The notes: generated by a model from the sequence alone, not told the origin. Counted from the first letter of the stretch, positions 53,003 through 62,781 are shown. The stretch is 64,000 nt of DNA from Thiohalophilus sp. (GCF_034522235.1 NZ_JAXHLN010000003.1:1674001-1738000); one strand, 5' to 3'. Numbers and translations: made by a program.

Positions 53003-54181
53003 ATGCCACTGGTCAACATGCGCGACATGCTGCAACACGCCCATCGCGAACAATACGCCATTGCCGCCTTCGATCTGGTCAGTCTCGATTTTCTGCACGG
53101 GATTCTCAACGCCGCCGAGGCCTGCGAGGCGCCGGTGATCCTGAGTCTGGCCGAATCCCATTTCGATTACTTCGACTTTCCCACCATCATGCCGGCGGTG
53201 GTCTCCGCCGCGCGCCGCGCCAACGTCCCGGTGGCGATTCATCTGGATCACGGTGCCACTTACGAGAGCGCGGTGCAGGGCATCAACCTGGGCTGCACCG
53301 GGGTGATGGTCGACGCCTCCACCCAGCCCTTTGAAGGCAACGTGGACTACACCCGCCGGATCGTCGAGATGGCCCACAACTGCGGCGTACCGGTGGAAGG
53401 CGAGCTGGGCTACGTGGCCGGAGTGGAAGGCGAGGACGCCGAGCGCCATCCCGGCGAAGTCCGCTATACCGAAGTCGGCGAGGCCAAAGAGTACGTCGAG
53501 CGCACCGGGGTGGATTTTCTGGCCGTGTCCATCGGCACCGTGCACGGGCGCATGAAAGGCGAGCCCAACCTGGATATCGAACGCCTGGGCGCCATTAACG
53601 ACGCGCTGGGCATTCCGCTGGTGATTCACGGCGGCACGGGATTAACGGACCAACAGTTCCAGGACCTGATCGCCAACGGCGTCACCAAGATCAACTACTA
53701 CACCGCGCTGGCCGACGCCGCCAGCCAACAGATCCGGGCCAACGCCGAAGCCGATAGCGGTTGCGGCTACACCGGCCTGGTCAAAGGCGTCATCGGCGCC
53801 ATCCAGAGTGAATGCGAAAAGCGCATCCGCCAGTGGGGCAGTGCGGGCCGGGCCGCCGCCATTCTGGCCGAGGCGGAACCGTGGGAAGAGGTCGAACACG
53901 TCATCGTCTACAACACCGAAGGCACCACCCCGGAACAGGTCGACGAGCTGATGCAGATCGGCCGCGAGACCCTGAGCACCATCCCCGGCGTGCGCCGCGT
54001 CTTCACCGGCAACGCCCTGCAGGAGGAGGCCGGCTACCAGCACTGCTGGGTCATCCGCTTCGCCCACCGCGACGTGGTCGCCAGCTACAAAACCCACCCG
54101 GATCACGTCGCCTACGCCGACACCCACTTCCGCCCGGTCGCCGGGGACCGAATCAGCATCGATTACGAGGATGCGGATTAA
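53003..54181 (+). CDS. Class II aldolase fused to a Dabb (stress-responsive A/B barrel) domain
   Basis: A 392-residue fusion. Residues 1-285 are a class II fructose-bisphosphate/tagatose aldolase: zinc ligands in HLDHG (80-84), EGELGYVAG (132-140), VHGRMKGEP (His181) and IHGGTGL (His209). Residues about 295-388 look like a Dabb barrel: VEHVIVYNTEGTTPEQVDEL, then IPGVRRVFTGNAL, and KTHPDHVAYADTHFRP. Dabb domains occur in small cyclases and stress proteins. I know of few such fusions. It is a lone gene. An AGGAG ribosome site lies before ATG 53003. Confidence 0.85.
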   Translation: MPLVNMRDMLQHAHREQYAIAAFDLVSLDFLHGILNAAEACEAPVILSLAESHFDYFDFPTIMPAVVSAARRANVPVAIHLDHGATYESAVQGINLGCTGVMVDASTQPFEGNVDYTRRIVEMAHNCGVPVEGELGYVAGVEGEDAERHPGEVRYTEVGEAKEYVERTGVDFLAVSIGTVHGRMKGEPNLDIERLGAINDALGIPLVIHGGTGLTDQQFQDLIANGVTKINYYTALADAASQQIRANAEADSGCGYTGLVKGVIGAIQSECEKRIRQWGSAGRAAAILAEAEPWEEVEHVIVYNTEGTTPEQVDELMQIGRETLSTIPGVRRVFTGNALQEEAGYQHCWVIRFAHRDVVASYKTHPDHVAYADTHFRPVAGDRISIDYEDAD

Positions 54182-54476
54182 ATAATATAGTAAAAACAAT
54201 AATATAGATTTGTTATTTAATGTTGGTTATACGCCATAGCAGACCCTCGTAACTCGTCCCTCCGCCCCTCGTCCCTGCCCAAAGGGCCCGGGCGCGATTT
54301 TCACTTGATCCGGCTCCTGGCTGACGACTGCCAACTGCTAACCGCCAACTTTCCCTTTGCCAACTATCACTTCTCGTCCCTCCGGCCCTCGTCCCTGCCC
54401 GAAGGGCCAGGCCAGTGGCAGGCTCATTTAAGCGGTGCTATTATCAGACCAGTTTAATGACCTGGTGATAATAGCG
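54182..54476. other. Repeat-rich gap before toxin-antitoxin genes
   Basis: Contains several CCCTCGTCCCTGCCCGAAGG-type repeats, including a 46-bp block at 54386-54431 that is identical to 55832-55877. Related CTCGTCAC strings occur in the tRNA-Leu intron and near 12340. No gene is seen. Confidence 0.6.
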
Positions 54477-54746
54477 ATGGCCATCAAATTCTCCGAAGAT
54501 CTGGTTCCCCTGACCGAACTGAAAATTAATCCCGCGCGGGTCGTCAAACAGACCACCGAGGCCCATCGACCGGTGTTACTGACCAACCGCGGCCGCGGGG
54601 TCGCCGTGGTGCAGTCTGTCGCCGATTACGAAAAAGCCGAGGAAGAGCGGGCCTTCATGCGCGCCGTAGTGGCAGGCCTCGCTGATTTGGAGGCAGGACG
54701 CGAATATTCACTCGATGAGGTTAAATCACAACTGGGACTGAAATAA
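54477..54746 (+). CDS. Phd/YefM-family antitoxin
   Basis: An 89-residue protein: MAIKFSEDLVPLTELKINPA, then EAHRPVLLTNRGRGVAVVQS, typical of YefM/Phd antitoxins, with a C-terminal toxin-binding part (EEERAFMRAVVAGLADL). The ATG at 54477 fits the family start. It is followed by a ParE/RelE-like gene. Confidence 0.88.
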   Translation: MAIKFSEDLVPLTELKINPARVVKQTTEAHRPVLLTNRGRGVAVVQSVADYEKAEEERAFMRAVVAGLADLEAGREYSLDEVKSQLGLK

Positions 54747-54790
54747 TCAAATCGACAAGCGTCAGTTTTGCAGAATCGGCGCTGGCCGAT

Positions 54791-55051
54791 TTGCAAGCTA
54801 TAAGACAGTGGTATCAGGACGAGGGGGTCCCCGAGATCGGGATCCGCTTTGTCACGGATATCATCGACAAGACGCAGCATCTTGCCAGTCACCCTGAAAT
54901 GGGTCGTATCGTTCAGGAATTCGACCTGTCGTTCCTGCGAGAGCTCATTCATCCACCATTTCGTATTGTCTATCGGCGTGATGCCGGGCAGATCAAAGTG
55001 GTCCGGGTGTGGCGTAGCGAACGCTTGTTAGAACTGCCTGGAGAAGAATAA
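54791..55051 (+). CDS. ParE/RelE-family toxin, start codon uncertain
   Basis: An 86-residue frame (from TTG 54791) with IRQWYQDEGVPEIGIRFVTD, HPEMGRIVQEFDLSFLREL and PFRIVYRRDAGQIKVVRVWR, as in ParE toxins. The conserved first strand, SFAESALADL, lies upstream of the TTG in frame, but no ATG, GTG or TTG precedes it (IKSTSVSFAE after ATA ATC). Either an ATA/ATC start is used, or a short form is made. Confidence 0.8.
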   Translation: MQAIRQWYQDEGVPEIGIRFVTDIIDKTQHLASHPEMGRIVQEFDLSFLRELIHPPFRIVYRRDAGQIKVVRVWRSERLLELPGEE

Positions 55052-55166
55052 ACATGGCGAAGCGGTGAGAGGAACTGGTGCATTCGACCTTGAATCTGTA
55101 CGCAATTTACGTATATTCGTAGTATCAGGCGATTCACAACGAGCTGGACGCCAGGAGACACAAACG

Positions 55167-55499
55167 ATGACCAAAAAACGCAAACTGTTTGACGAATTGA
55201 TGGAGGGTGTCGATGCCATGCGCCAGGCGCGTGAAGGCAAGATCACCTTGCGTTCCCATGAAGTCGATGACTTACCACCCCTGGAAATCGCCGCCGCGAC
55301 CATTCGCGAAACACGCGAAAAACTGAACGTGTCGCGTGCCGTGTTCGCCCGCCATTTGCGTGTGTCGACCCGAACCCTGGAAAACTGGGAGCAGGGCCGG
55401 GCCAAACCGAATGCCCAGGCCGCGGCACTGATCCTGATGGTGCGAAGATACCCGAACACCCTCGAAAAACTGCATTCATTGCACAACGACGCCGCCTAG
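55167..55499 (+). CDS. HTH antitoxin-like protein (HigA/XRE type)
   Basis: A 110-residue protein with MTKKRKLFDELMEGVDAMRQ at the start and a helix-turn-helix RETREKLNVSRAVFARHLRVSTRTLENWEQGRAKP. This is the layout of HigA/MqsA-like antitoxins with an N-terminal tail. No HigB-like toxin is next to it, so it is an orphan or works with the upstream ParE-type gene. GGAG lies before ATG 55167. A TACGCAATTTACGTATATTC tract at about 55099 may be its operator. Confidence 0.8.
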   Translation: MTKKRKLFDELMEGVDAMRQAREGKITLRSHEVDDLPPLEIAAATIRETREKLNVSRAVFARHLRVSTRTLENWEQGRAKPNAQAAALILMVRRYPNTLEKLHSLHNDAA

Positions 55500-55886
55500 A
55501 GCGCCGGATCCGCGAAGTTTATGCCCCACAGGGCGCATACTCGACCTATCGGTCGGGCAGTGTTAAATCCAGAGCAGGAAAATCGCGCCTACAACATCAT
55601 CAAGAAGAAATTCTATGCAAGCGACAGCGGGAAAATAGAGGGGTGGGGGCTAAAGTGCTTCCCCTGAAATGCAAAAGGCCCCGGTATTCACCGAGGCCAA
55701 TCGCCGACCGAGCATTCCCAGTCCGTTAAAAATAATTATTATCTAGTTATAGTGGATGGTCAATCCCTCAATATGCCGGGGATAAATTACCTGCAATCAA
55801 TAAGTTAATCGGTTTTACGTTCCCGGCCCAACCCTCGTCCCTGCCCGAAGGGCCAGGCCAGTGGCAGGCTCATTTAAACGGCGCTA
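55500..55886. other. Gap with degraded sequence
   Basis: Holds GGCCCCGGT-attc-ACCGAGGCC near 55678-55699, a possible terminator hairpin without a T-run, and the 46-bp repeat at 55832-55877. No gene is recognised. Confidence 0.5.
55832..55877. repeat. 46-bp direct repeat, second copy
   Basis: Identical to 54386-54431. In both places a ParE-like sequence follows, but here the antitoxin gene between them is gone. Confidence 0.85.
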
Positions 55887-55966
55887 TTTTGCAGAACCAG
55901 CGCTGGCCGATCTACAACGCATCAAGCAGGGGTACCATGACCAGGGTGTCCCCGAGGTTGGCATCA
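55887..55966 (+). pseudogene. Remnant of a ParE-like toxin
   Basis: In frame it reads AEPALADLQRIKQGYHDQGV and PEVGI, matching AESALADLQAIRQWYQDEGV and PEIGI of the toxin at 54791. It breaks off after about 26 codons. With the preceding 46-bp repeat, it is a decayed copy of the same locus. Confidence 0.75.
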
Positions 55967-56305
55967 TGAGCCTGACAATCTTCCGCCCATCAGGATCACC
56001 GCTGAACCCAGCAAAATGATTGCCGCACCAAGAATATCACTGGGTAGGGGACGACTCTGTTCTACAATCACGACCCAGACCAACGAGGCAATAATGTAAA
56101 TCCCGCCGTACGCGGCATAGGTGCGTCCGGCCAGGCTCAGATCGACACGGGTCAAAATAGCGGCGAACAGAAAAAGCGCGATGATGCCTGGCAATAGCCA
56201 AAGCGCGCTGCGATCAAGGCGCAACCACATCCATAGCGTATAACAACCGGCAATTTCAAAAACTGCCGCCGCCACATACCAGAACCAGGCCGCGAACAGA
56301 TTCAT
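55964..56305 (-). CDS. YnfA/UPF0060-family small membrane protein
   Basis: A 113-residue protein with four helices: [20 protein letters not shown] at the start, [41 protein letters not shown] and [17 protein letters not shown]. This is the UPF0060 (YnfA) family, whose members resemble SMR efflux proteins; substrate here unknown. It is a single gene on the minus strand. Confidence 0.92.
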   Translation of the reverse strand: MNLFAAWFWYVAAAVFEIAGCYTLWMWLRLDRSALWLLPGIIALFLFAAILTRVDLSLAGRTYAAYGGIYIIASLVWVVIVEQSRPLPSDILGAAIILLGSAVILMGGRLSGS

Positions 56306-56552
56306 TTGTCTGCTTCTTTCATCAAGCGTATTCTTTCATAATTAATATGTTTACAGCTTACTTCGGCACACAAGGGTATCGCACCAAGATGACTACAAAA
56401 AATAACCGCCATCCCTCTAGGAAAGGATACGCCCGGTAACAATTGATGCCAGGCGGCATGGCGACCGTTGTTTATTTCACTTTTATGTCATCGTCTCTTG
56501 TGTGGTTTTAAAGGGTTTGTTTTGGTTGGCACTTTACGTTAGGATAAAAACC

Positions 56553-56870
56553 ATGCGTGGGATAGCTATCCTGTTTCTGTCGTTTTTATTGCTGGTCGGC
56601 AATACGGCCATCGCCGTCGATCTGCATGCCGAAGCGCTGAACGGGCAACATCATCCCGAGTCGACCCCTGATAACAAGCATCCCGATAAGACGACACAGG
56701 CCGCCTCTCACCACTGTTGCCACGGTCAGGCCCATTTCCTTTCTGTTCCCACGGAATCCCGATTTAATGGCCTGATCGCCACCGGCCACGACTGGGCAAT
56801 TCTGTCAACGATTCGTCCCGAACATCCCGGCCACGCGCCGCCAACTCCACCCCCGATCTCCCTCAGCTGA
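56553..56870 (+). CDS. His-rich periplasmic protein, likely metal-related
   Basis: A 105-residue protein with a signal peptide (residues 1-21, ending IAVDL) and a mature part rich in His and Pro (NGQHHPESTPDNKHPDK, ASHHCCHGQAHF, EHPGHAPPTPPP). HHCCH is a strong metal-binding candidate. It lies upstream of the czcCBA-type operon in the same direction, separated by 236 bp, so it may be a metal chaperone for that system. AGGA precedes the ATG at 56553. Confidence 0.7.
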   Translation: MRGIAILFLSFLLLVGNTAIAVDLHAEALNGQHHPESTPDNKHPDKTTQAASHHCCHGQAHFLSVPTESRFNGLIATGHDWAILSTIRPEHPGHAPPTPPPISLS

Positions 56871-57106
56871 TCATCTGGTTACTGGTCCGACTGCCGGACT
56901 GATCCGTCCATGATTTCCATGGTACATGGTGGCGCATGAGCGTCTCACATGTTGACCGTCGACGTATGTATAACCGGCATGATGTTTTGCCGCCGATGAA
57001 CGTTCGATGGATCACAGATCATCTCTGTTCACCCGTGCAGCGGTTCAAGATTCGACGGCCTGACCGTCCGTATCCCGACAATTGAAACACAACAGGAGAT
57101 GACATC

Positions 57107-58405
57107 GTGTATTCATCCCTTCGATATTTAACCGTGGTCGGCCTGTGCTTGCTGGCGGCAATTAGCCAGTCTGTGGCGTCGCCTGATCCGACACCGGCCC
57201 GACTCAGCCTGGATGCCGCGTTAAGCCGCGCCATGGAATACAACTATGCCATTCAGGCGGCACAACGGCGCGTGGGTATCCGCGCCGGCGAGGCCGAACA
57301 TGCCGGGCGTTTGTTTCCCTCCAACCCGGAGCTGGAACTGGAAAGGGCGGACCGCGAAGCACCCGATGGCAGCAGTACCACGGATCTGGGCATTACCCTC
57401 AAGCAGGAAATCTGGATGGGCAACAAGGGTGACCTGCGCGAGGAGGCCGCGAACCTGCGTACCAAAGCGGCCCGCAACGAACTGGATTTTCTGCGCACCA
57501 GCGTCGCCGCGCGCACGCGCCGCGCCTTCATGCGGGTTCTGCTGGCCCGCGAGGCGGTGCGCACCGCCGAACGGGTGGTGGAGCTGGCCGAGCGTCTTCA
57601 GCGTTATGCCCGGCGCCGCAAACAGGCCGGGGAGGCGACCCGGATGGAGGTCAACGTGGCGGTAATCGGGCTGGGCCGGGCCCGCGCCGAGCGGGTCAGG
57701 GCCGAACGGGACCTGACTCGCGCCCGGCTCACCCTGGCCGAAATACTCAACATCGATCCCTCGCGCCCCCTGGAGCCGCAAGGTGAACTGCAACCGGTGG
57801 CCCTGAATCTGCCCAATACCAATACGCTGGTACGCCGCGCATTGGATCGGCGGCGCGATCTGGCCGGCTCGGCCCAGGCGGTGCTGGCGGCCCGCAAGGA
57901 GTTGCGCCTGGCCAACCGGGAGATCATCCCCAATCTCACCATCATGGGGTTCTATAAAGAGGAAGAGTCCGCGGAGATCACCGGTCTGGGCGTCTCCGTG
58001 CCGATTCCCCTGTTTCATTATTACAGCGGGGAGCAGGCGGCCGCCGGTGAACGATTGCAACTGGCCCAGGTGGAGCGTGATGCGCTGATGTTGCAGGTGC
58101 GTCGCGAAACATTACAGGGGATCGCCGACTATCGCGCGGCCCGCCGTCGTGTGGATCTACTGAACGACGATATGCTCGCGGCCGCCGAACAGAACCTGCG
58201 TCTGACCCGCGTCGCGTTCAGCGAGGGCAAGGTCGGCGCGCCGGCGATCACCACTGCCCAGGACAACCTGCTCAACGTGCGCCGCACCTATCTGGATGCC
58301 CTTGACGAATTGATCAGCGCCGCCACGGCGCTGGAGCGGGCCACGGGTGGCCTGATTCACATGGGGCAGGGCGTACCTAAAACCGATTCCCGGGAGAAAT
58401 CATAA
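57107..58405 (+). CDS. TolC-family outer membrane factor (CzcC-like)
   Basis: A 432-residue protein with a signal peptide (ends SQSVASP) and two TolC-like halves (LSLDAALSRAMEYNYAIQAA, GRLFPSNPELELERADREAP, and LANREIIPNLTIMGFYKEEE). It is the outer membrane channel of an RND efflux complex. The start is GTG at 57107 with AGGAGA upstream. Its last base is the first base of the next gene's ATG, so the three genes are coupled. Confidence 0.9.
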   Translation: MYSSLRYLTVVGLCLLAAISQSVASPDPTPARLSLDAALSRAMEYNYAIQAAQRRVGIRAGEAEHAGRLFPSNPELELERADREAPDGSSTTDLGITLKQEIWMGNKGDLREEAANLRTKAARNELDFLRTSVAARTRRAFMRVLLAREAVRTAERVVELAERLQRYARRRKQAGEATRMEVNVAVIGLGRARAERVRAERDLTRARLTLAEILNIDPSRPLEPQGELQPVALNLPNTNTLVRRALDRRRDLAGSAQAVLAARKELRLANREIIPNLTIMGFYKEEESAEITGLGVSVPIPLFHYYSGEQAAAGERLQLAQVERDALMLQVRRETLQGIADYRAARRRVDLLNDDMLAAAEQNLRLTRVAFSEGKVGAPAITTAQDNLLNVRRTYLDALDELISAATALERATGGLIHMGQGVPKTDSREKS

Positions 58406-59649
58406 TGACTATCCGACAGACACACCTTTATATACTGTTAATGCTGGGCGGCCTGGCCCTGCCCATCGGCGCGCCGCTGGCCGCCGAAGAAGACCACGCC
58501 GCCGAACCGGCGGGCGAGCATGAACGGCATGTCGAAGAAGGCGCTCACAAGGAAGCGGACGGCGAGGAAAAGCACAAGGAAAACGCGGTCCATCTGAGCG
58601 AGGCCCAGCACAAACGGCTGAACCTCAAGGTGGAGAAAGCCGAGCGCGGCAGCGCCGAGGCGGTTGTCCGCCTGCCGGCCACACTGGACTTCGACGCCGA
58701 TCGCATCGCCCGGATCGGCCCGCGGCTGCGCGCCAAGGTCGTCGAAGTGGTCAAGGATCTGGGCGCGCCGGTACGGGCCGGCGAGCCGGTGCTGATCATG
58801 GACAGCGTGGCCCTGGGCAAGGCCAAGGCCCAGTATCTGACCGCCCGCGCGCGATTCAACACGGAACAGGCCAACTATAACCGCGAGCGGGAACTGGCCG
58901 CCCAGGAGATCGCCAGCGAGGCGGCATTGCTGGAAGCCCGGGCGCGCTATCGCCAGGCCCGGGCCGAACTGGAGGCCGCGGCCGAGGAACTGCGCCTGTA
59001 TGGTCTCTCGCGTGAAGCCGTCAAGGCTATCGAGGCCGGCGGCAAGACACCCCTGTCGCGTTATGTCCTGACCAGTCCCATCGACGGAGTCGTCCAGCAG
59101 CGTGATGTGGCACCGGGACAGACCGTTGGCCCGGAAGCGACTCCGATTCATGTGGTCGATGACAGCCGCATGTGGGTCATGATCCAGGCCTATGAACGCC
59201 ATATCCCGGCCCTGGCAGACGGCCAGCAGGTGCATCTGCGCCTGCGCGCCCTGCCCGATGAGACCTTCGAGGGGCGGGTCGACTGGATCTCGCGGGCGCT
59301 GGATCGCGACTCGCGCACGCTCGATCTTCGCGCCACGGTCGACAACCGCGACCATCTGCTGCGCGCCGGCATGTTCGGCACCGCCTCCATCCATGTGGCC
59401 GAGGGTGGGGAGACCGCCCTGGTGCCCGTGGACGCGGTGCAGCGCATCGAGGACAAGCCCATGGTATTCGTGCCCGGCGACGAGCCGGGGGCGTATCGCG
59501 CCGTCCCGGTGGTACTGGGCGAAGAGTCCGGCGGCCAGGTGGAGGTGATCGCCGGCCTGCATCCCGGAGAGGCACTGGTGGTTGCCGGTGCCTTCGATCT
59601 GAAATCCGTCATGACCGCCGGTGGCCGCAGCGCCGCCCACAACCACTAA
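58405..59649 (+). CDS. RND periplasmic adaptor (CzcB-like)
   Basis: A 414-residue membrane-fusion protein: signal peptide, then a His/Glu-rich stretch (EEDHAAEPAGEHERHVEEGA) that may bind metal, barrel-sandwich hybrid (ATLDFDADRIARIGPRLRAK), long coiled-coil hairpin (residues about 150-205), and a beta-barrel with YVLTSPIDGVVQQRDVAPGQ. It bridges the RND pump and TolC channel. The His-rich N-terminus favours divalent metals. Confidence 0.92.
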   Translation: MTIRQTHLYILLMLGGLALPIGAPLAAEEDHAAEPAGEHERHVEEGAHKEADGEEKHKENAVHLSEAQHKRLNLKVEKAERGSAEAVVRLPATLDFDADRIARIGPRLRAKVVEVVKDLGAPVRAGEPVLIMDSVALGKAKAQYLTARARFNTEQANYNRERELAAQEIASEAALLEARARYRQARAELEAAAEELRLYGLSREAVKAIEAGGKTPLSRYVLTSPIDGVVQQRDVAPGQTVGPEATPIHVVDDSRMWVMIQAYERHIPALADGQQVHLRLRALPDETFEGRVDWISRALDRDSRTLDLRATVDNRDHLLRAGMFGTASIHVAEGGETALVPVDAVQRIEDKPMVFVPGDEPGAYRAVPVVLGEESGGQVEVIAGLHPGEALVVAGAFDLKSVMTAGGRSAAHNH

Positions 59650-59661
59650 GGGGAGAGCCGT

Positions 59662-62600
59662 ATGATCGACAAACTGATACGCGCGGCGCTCGCCAACCGC
59701 CTGCTGACCCTGGTGCTGGTGCTCGGCCTGGCCGGTGCCGGTGTCTATTCCCTGCAGCGGGTGCCCATCGATTCGTTTCCCGATGTCACGCCGTCCATGG
59801 TCCAGGTCTTCACCGCCAGCCCCGGCCTCTCGCCGGTGGACGTGGAGACGCTGATCTCCTATCCGGTGGAGATCTCCATGTACGGCCTGCCCGGCCTGAA
59901 ACGGGTGCAGAGCACCTCCATCTTCGGGCTCTCAAGGGTGAACATCTATTTCGAGGACGGCACCGACATCTACTTCGCCCGCCGGCTGGTGATGGAGCGC
60001 CTGGCCAAGGCCCGCGAGGCGATCCCCAAGGGGCTGGGCGAGCCGGAACTGGGGCCCATCACCAGCGGTCTGGGTCGGGTGTTCATGTACACCATCGAGA
60101 ATGCGGAGGGCGCCAACCACTCACCAATGGCACTGCGCACCGCCCAGGACTGGATCGCCAAACCCATGCTGCGCACCGTCCCCGGGGTGACCGGCGTGCT
60201 CTCCATCGGCGGCGATGAGAAACAGTACCAGGTGAAACTGGATCAGGATGCGCTGGTGGCGCGGGACCTGGGCATCGCCGATGTACGCCGCGCCATTGTC
60301 GCCAACAACCGTAATGTGGGCGCCTCGTTCATCAATCGCGGTGGCGAGGAGTACATCATCCGTGGCTACGGCTGGGTGCAGCCCGGCGACAAGGGCCTGG
60401 AGGATCTGCGCAACATCCTGATCCGCGAGAAGGGCGGCACCCCGGTCTATCTGGGCGACGTGGCCGAGGTGAGCTACGGTCCCGCCATCCGCCGTGGTGC
60501 TCTGGTCGCCAACGGGGAAGAAGCGGTAGGCGGCTTCGTGCTCAAGCTGATCTATACCAACACCCAGGAACTGCTCGGCGCCATCGAAAAGAAGGCGGAG
60601 GCCATCAACCAGGCCCTGCCCGATGGGATGGTGCTCAATGACTACTACTCCCAGGGCGATCTGGTCTCCAAGGCCGTCGGCACGGTGGAGAAGGCGCTGC
60701 TGGAAGGCGCCGTACTGGTGCTGGTGCTGCTGTACCTGTTCCTGGGCAATGTACGCTCGACGCTGATCGTGATCGCCAGTCTGCCGCTGGCGGTGCTGGC
60801 AGCCTTCATCGCCATGGACTACGTGGGTATGTCCGCCAACCTGATGAGTCTGGGCGGCCTGGCCATCGGCATCGGCATGATGGTCGACGGCGCCGTGGTG
60901 GTGGTGGAGAACATCTTCCGTCACATGGAGGAAAGACAGAACGAGAAGATCAGCATGGTCCGACTGGTGGGCGAGGCCGCCCGCGAGGTGGCCCGGCCGG
61001 TCGTGTTCGCTATCGGCATCATCATCATCGTGTTCCTGCCGCTGTTCACCCTGCAGGGGGTGGAGGGCAAGATGTTCTCGCCCATGGCCTATACCATCTC
61101 CTTTGCCCTGGCAGGTGCGTTGCTCATGGCGCTGACCCTGGTGCCGGTGCTGGCCAGCCTGGTGTTCTCCAAAGGCAGCGCCCACGGTGAGCCCCGGCTG
61201 GTGGGCTGGCTCAAACAGGTCTACCGCCCGGTCATCCGGACCGTGGTGCAACGTCCGAAGGCGGTGTTCGGGACGGCGGTGGCCGTGTTTGCCGCGAGTT
61301 TGACCCTGTTTCCGTTTCTGGGTACGGAATTTGTGCCGACCCTGCGCGAGGGCACCTTCCTGGTGCGCTCGACGCTGCCCCCCGGCACCAACCTGGATAA
61401 ATCCATCGAATACTCCAGCCATATCCAGGCGATCTTCGACGAGTTCCCGGAGGTCAAGGGCACCTACGCCCGCGTCGGCCGCGCCGAGGTCGGCGGCGAT
61501 CCCGAGCCGGTGAACGTGGTGGCCTCGCTGGTCGCCCTCAAGCCACTCGACAAGTGGGACAGCGGGCGCAGTTATGAACAACTGCAAAGTGTGATGGCCG
61601 AGCGGCTGCAGGCCGAACTGCCGGGACTGGCCAACAACTTCTCCCAGCCCATCGCCCTGCGCACCGACGAACTGCTGTCGGGGATCATGGCCCAGGTGGT
61701 GATCAGCCTGTATGGCGAGGACCTGGATGAGCTGGCCGAATACGGGGAGAAGATCCAGCACATCGCCAGAGGGGTGGACGGCGCGGTCGACGTGCGCATG
61801 CAGCAACAGGGCGGCAAGCCGCAGGTGGTGGTGCGCCCCGATCGCGGGGAACTGGCCCGTTACGGCATCGCCCTGGATGAGGTGCTGAACGCGGTGGAGA
61901 CCGGCATCGGCGGCGCCACGGCGGGGCAGGTGTTCGAAGGCATTCGCCGTTTCGACATCTTCGTGCGCCTGGCCGCGCAGAGCCGGGAGCGGATCGATCA
62001 GATCCGCAACCTGCCCCTGCGCACCGCCGAGGGTGCGCTGATCCCGCTGTCGCGCGTGGCGGACGTGGAGGTGTTCGTCGGGCCCAAGAAGATCTCGCGG
62101 GCCAAGGCCAGCCGCCGGGTGTTCGTGCAGCTCAATGTGCGCGGGCGCGACATGGGCAGCGTGGTGTCTGATATCGAGAAGCGGGTCAACAGTGAAATCG
62201 ATCTGCCGGCCGGTTATTACGTCGAATACGGCGGCCAGTTCGAGAACCAGCGCCGCGCCATGCAAACCCTGTACATCGTGGTGCCCATCACCCTGGCGCT
62301 GATCTTTTTGATGCTGTTCTCGGCTTTCGGCAGCCTGCGCTACGCGGTGCTGATCTTTTTGAATGTGCCGTTTGCCATCACCGGTGGCATCATTGCCCTG
62401 TGGATATCCGGACTGTATCTGTCAGTGCCGGGTGCCGTGGGCTTCATCGCCGTGTTCGGGGTGGCCGTGCTCAACGGCGTGGTGATGGTCTCGTACATTA
62501 ACCAGTTGCGAGAACAGGGTATGGAGACGCTGGAGGCCGTACGAGTCGGTGCTGAACGTCGCCTGCGTCCGGTATTGATGACCGCCTCGGTGGCCATCCT

Positions 62601-62766
62601 CGGGTTGATCCCGCTGCTGCTGGCCAGTGGTATCGGTGCCAACGTGCAGCGACCGCTGGCCGCCGTTGTGATAGGTGGCCTGGTCACCTCGACCCTGCTG
62701 ACCCTGCTGGTGCTGCCGAGTGTCTATCGCTGGTTCGCCGTGCCGCGCCGTGAAGCCAAAATCTGA
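59662..62766 (+). CDS. Heavy-metal efflux RND pump (CzcA/CusA family)
   Basis: A 1,034-residue inner-membrane proton antiporter with 12 helices and two large periplasmic loops. It starts IDKLIRAALANRLLTLVLVL and has PIDSFPDVTPSMVQVFTASP and YPVEISMYGLPGLKRVQS, typical of HME-RND pumps. The TM4 motif reads GIGMMVDGAVVVVEN near residue 406: the later Asp and Glu are kept, but the first Asp of the CzcA-type DFG...D pattern is Gly. So it is not a standard HME1 Co/Zn/Cd pump; the metal is uncertain. Confidence 0.93.
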   Translation: MIDKLIRAALANRLLTLVLVLGLAGAGVYSLQRVPIDSFPDVTPSMVQVFTASPGLSPVDVETLISYPVEISMYGLPGLKRVQSTSIFGLSRVNIYFEDGTDIYFARRLVMERLAKAREAIPKGLGEPELGPITSGLGRVFMYTIENAEGANHSPMALRTAQDWIAKPMLRTVPGVTGVLSIGGDEKQYQVKLDQDALVARDLGIADVRRAIVANNRNVGASFINRGGEEYIIRGYGWVQPGDKGLEDLRNILIREKGGTPVYLGDVAEVSYGPAIRRGALVANGEEAVGGFVLKLIYTNTQELLGAIEKKAEAINQALPDGMVLNDYYSQGDLVSKAVGTVEKALLEGAVLVLVLLYLFLGNVRSTLIVIASLPLAVLAAFIAMDYVGMSANLMSLGGLAIGIGMMVDGAVVVVENIFRHMEERQNEKISMVRLVGEAAREVARPVVFAIGIIIIVFLPLFTLQGVEGKMFSPMAYTISFALAGALLMALTLVPVLASLVFSKGSAHGEPRLVGWLKQVYRPVIRTVVQRPKAVFGTAVAVFAASLTLFPFLGTEFVPTLREGTFLVRSTLPPGTNLDKSIEYSSHIQAIFDEFPEVKGTYARVGRAEVGGDPEPVNVVASLVALKPLDKWDSGRSYEQLQSVMAERLQAELPGLANNFSQPIALRTDELLSGIMAQVVISLYGEDLDELAEYGEKIQHIARGVDGAVDVRMQQQGGKPQVVVRPDRGELARYGIALDEVLNAVETGIGGATAGQVFEGIRRFDIFVRLAAQSRERIDQIRNLPLRTAEGALIPLSRVADVEVFVGPKKISRAKASRRVFVQLNVRGRDMGSVVSDIEKRVNSEIDLPAGYYVEYGGQFENQRRAMQTLYIVVPITLALIFLMLFSAFGSLRYAVLIFLNVPFAITGGIIALWISGLYLSVPGAVGFIAVFGVAVLNGVVMVSYINQLREQGMETLEAVRVGAERRLRPVLMTASVAILGLIPLLLASGIGANVQRPLAAVVIGGLVTSTLLTLLVLPSVYRWFAVPRREAKI

Positions 62767-62781
62767 CAAGAGGAATCCATT

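Noticed and set aside
60121-62265. 714-codon open frame on the minus strand
   Set aside because: It lies wholly inside the RND pump gene in another frame, is His/Gln/Leu-biased as expected for the antisense of GC-rich coding DNA, and has no domain.
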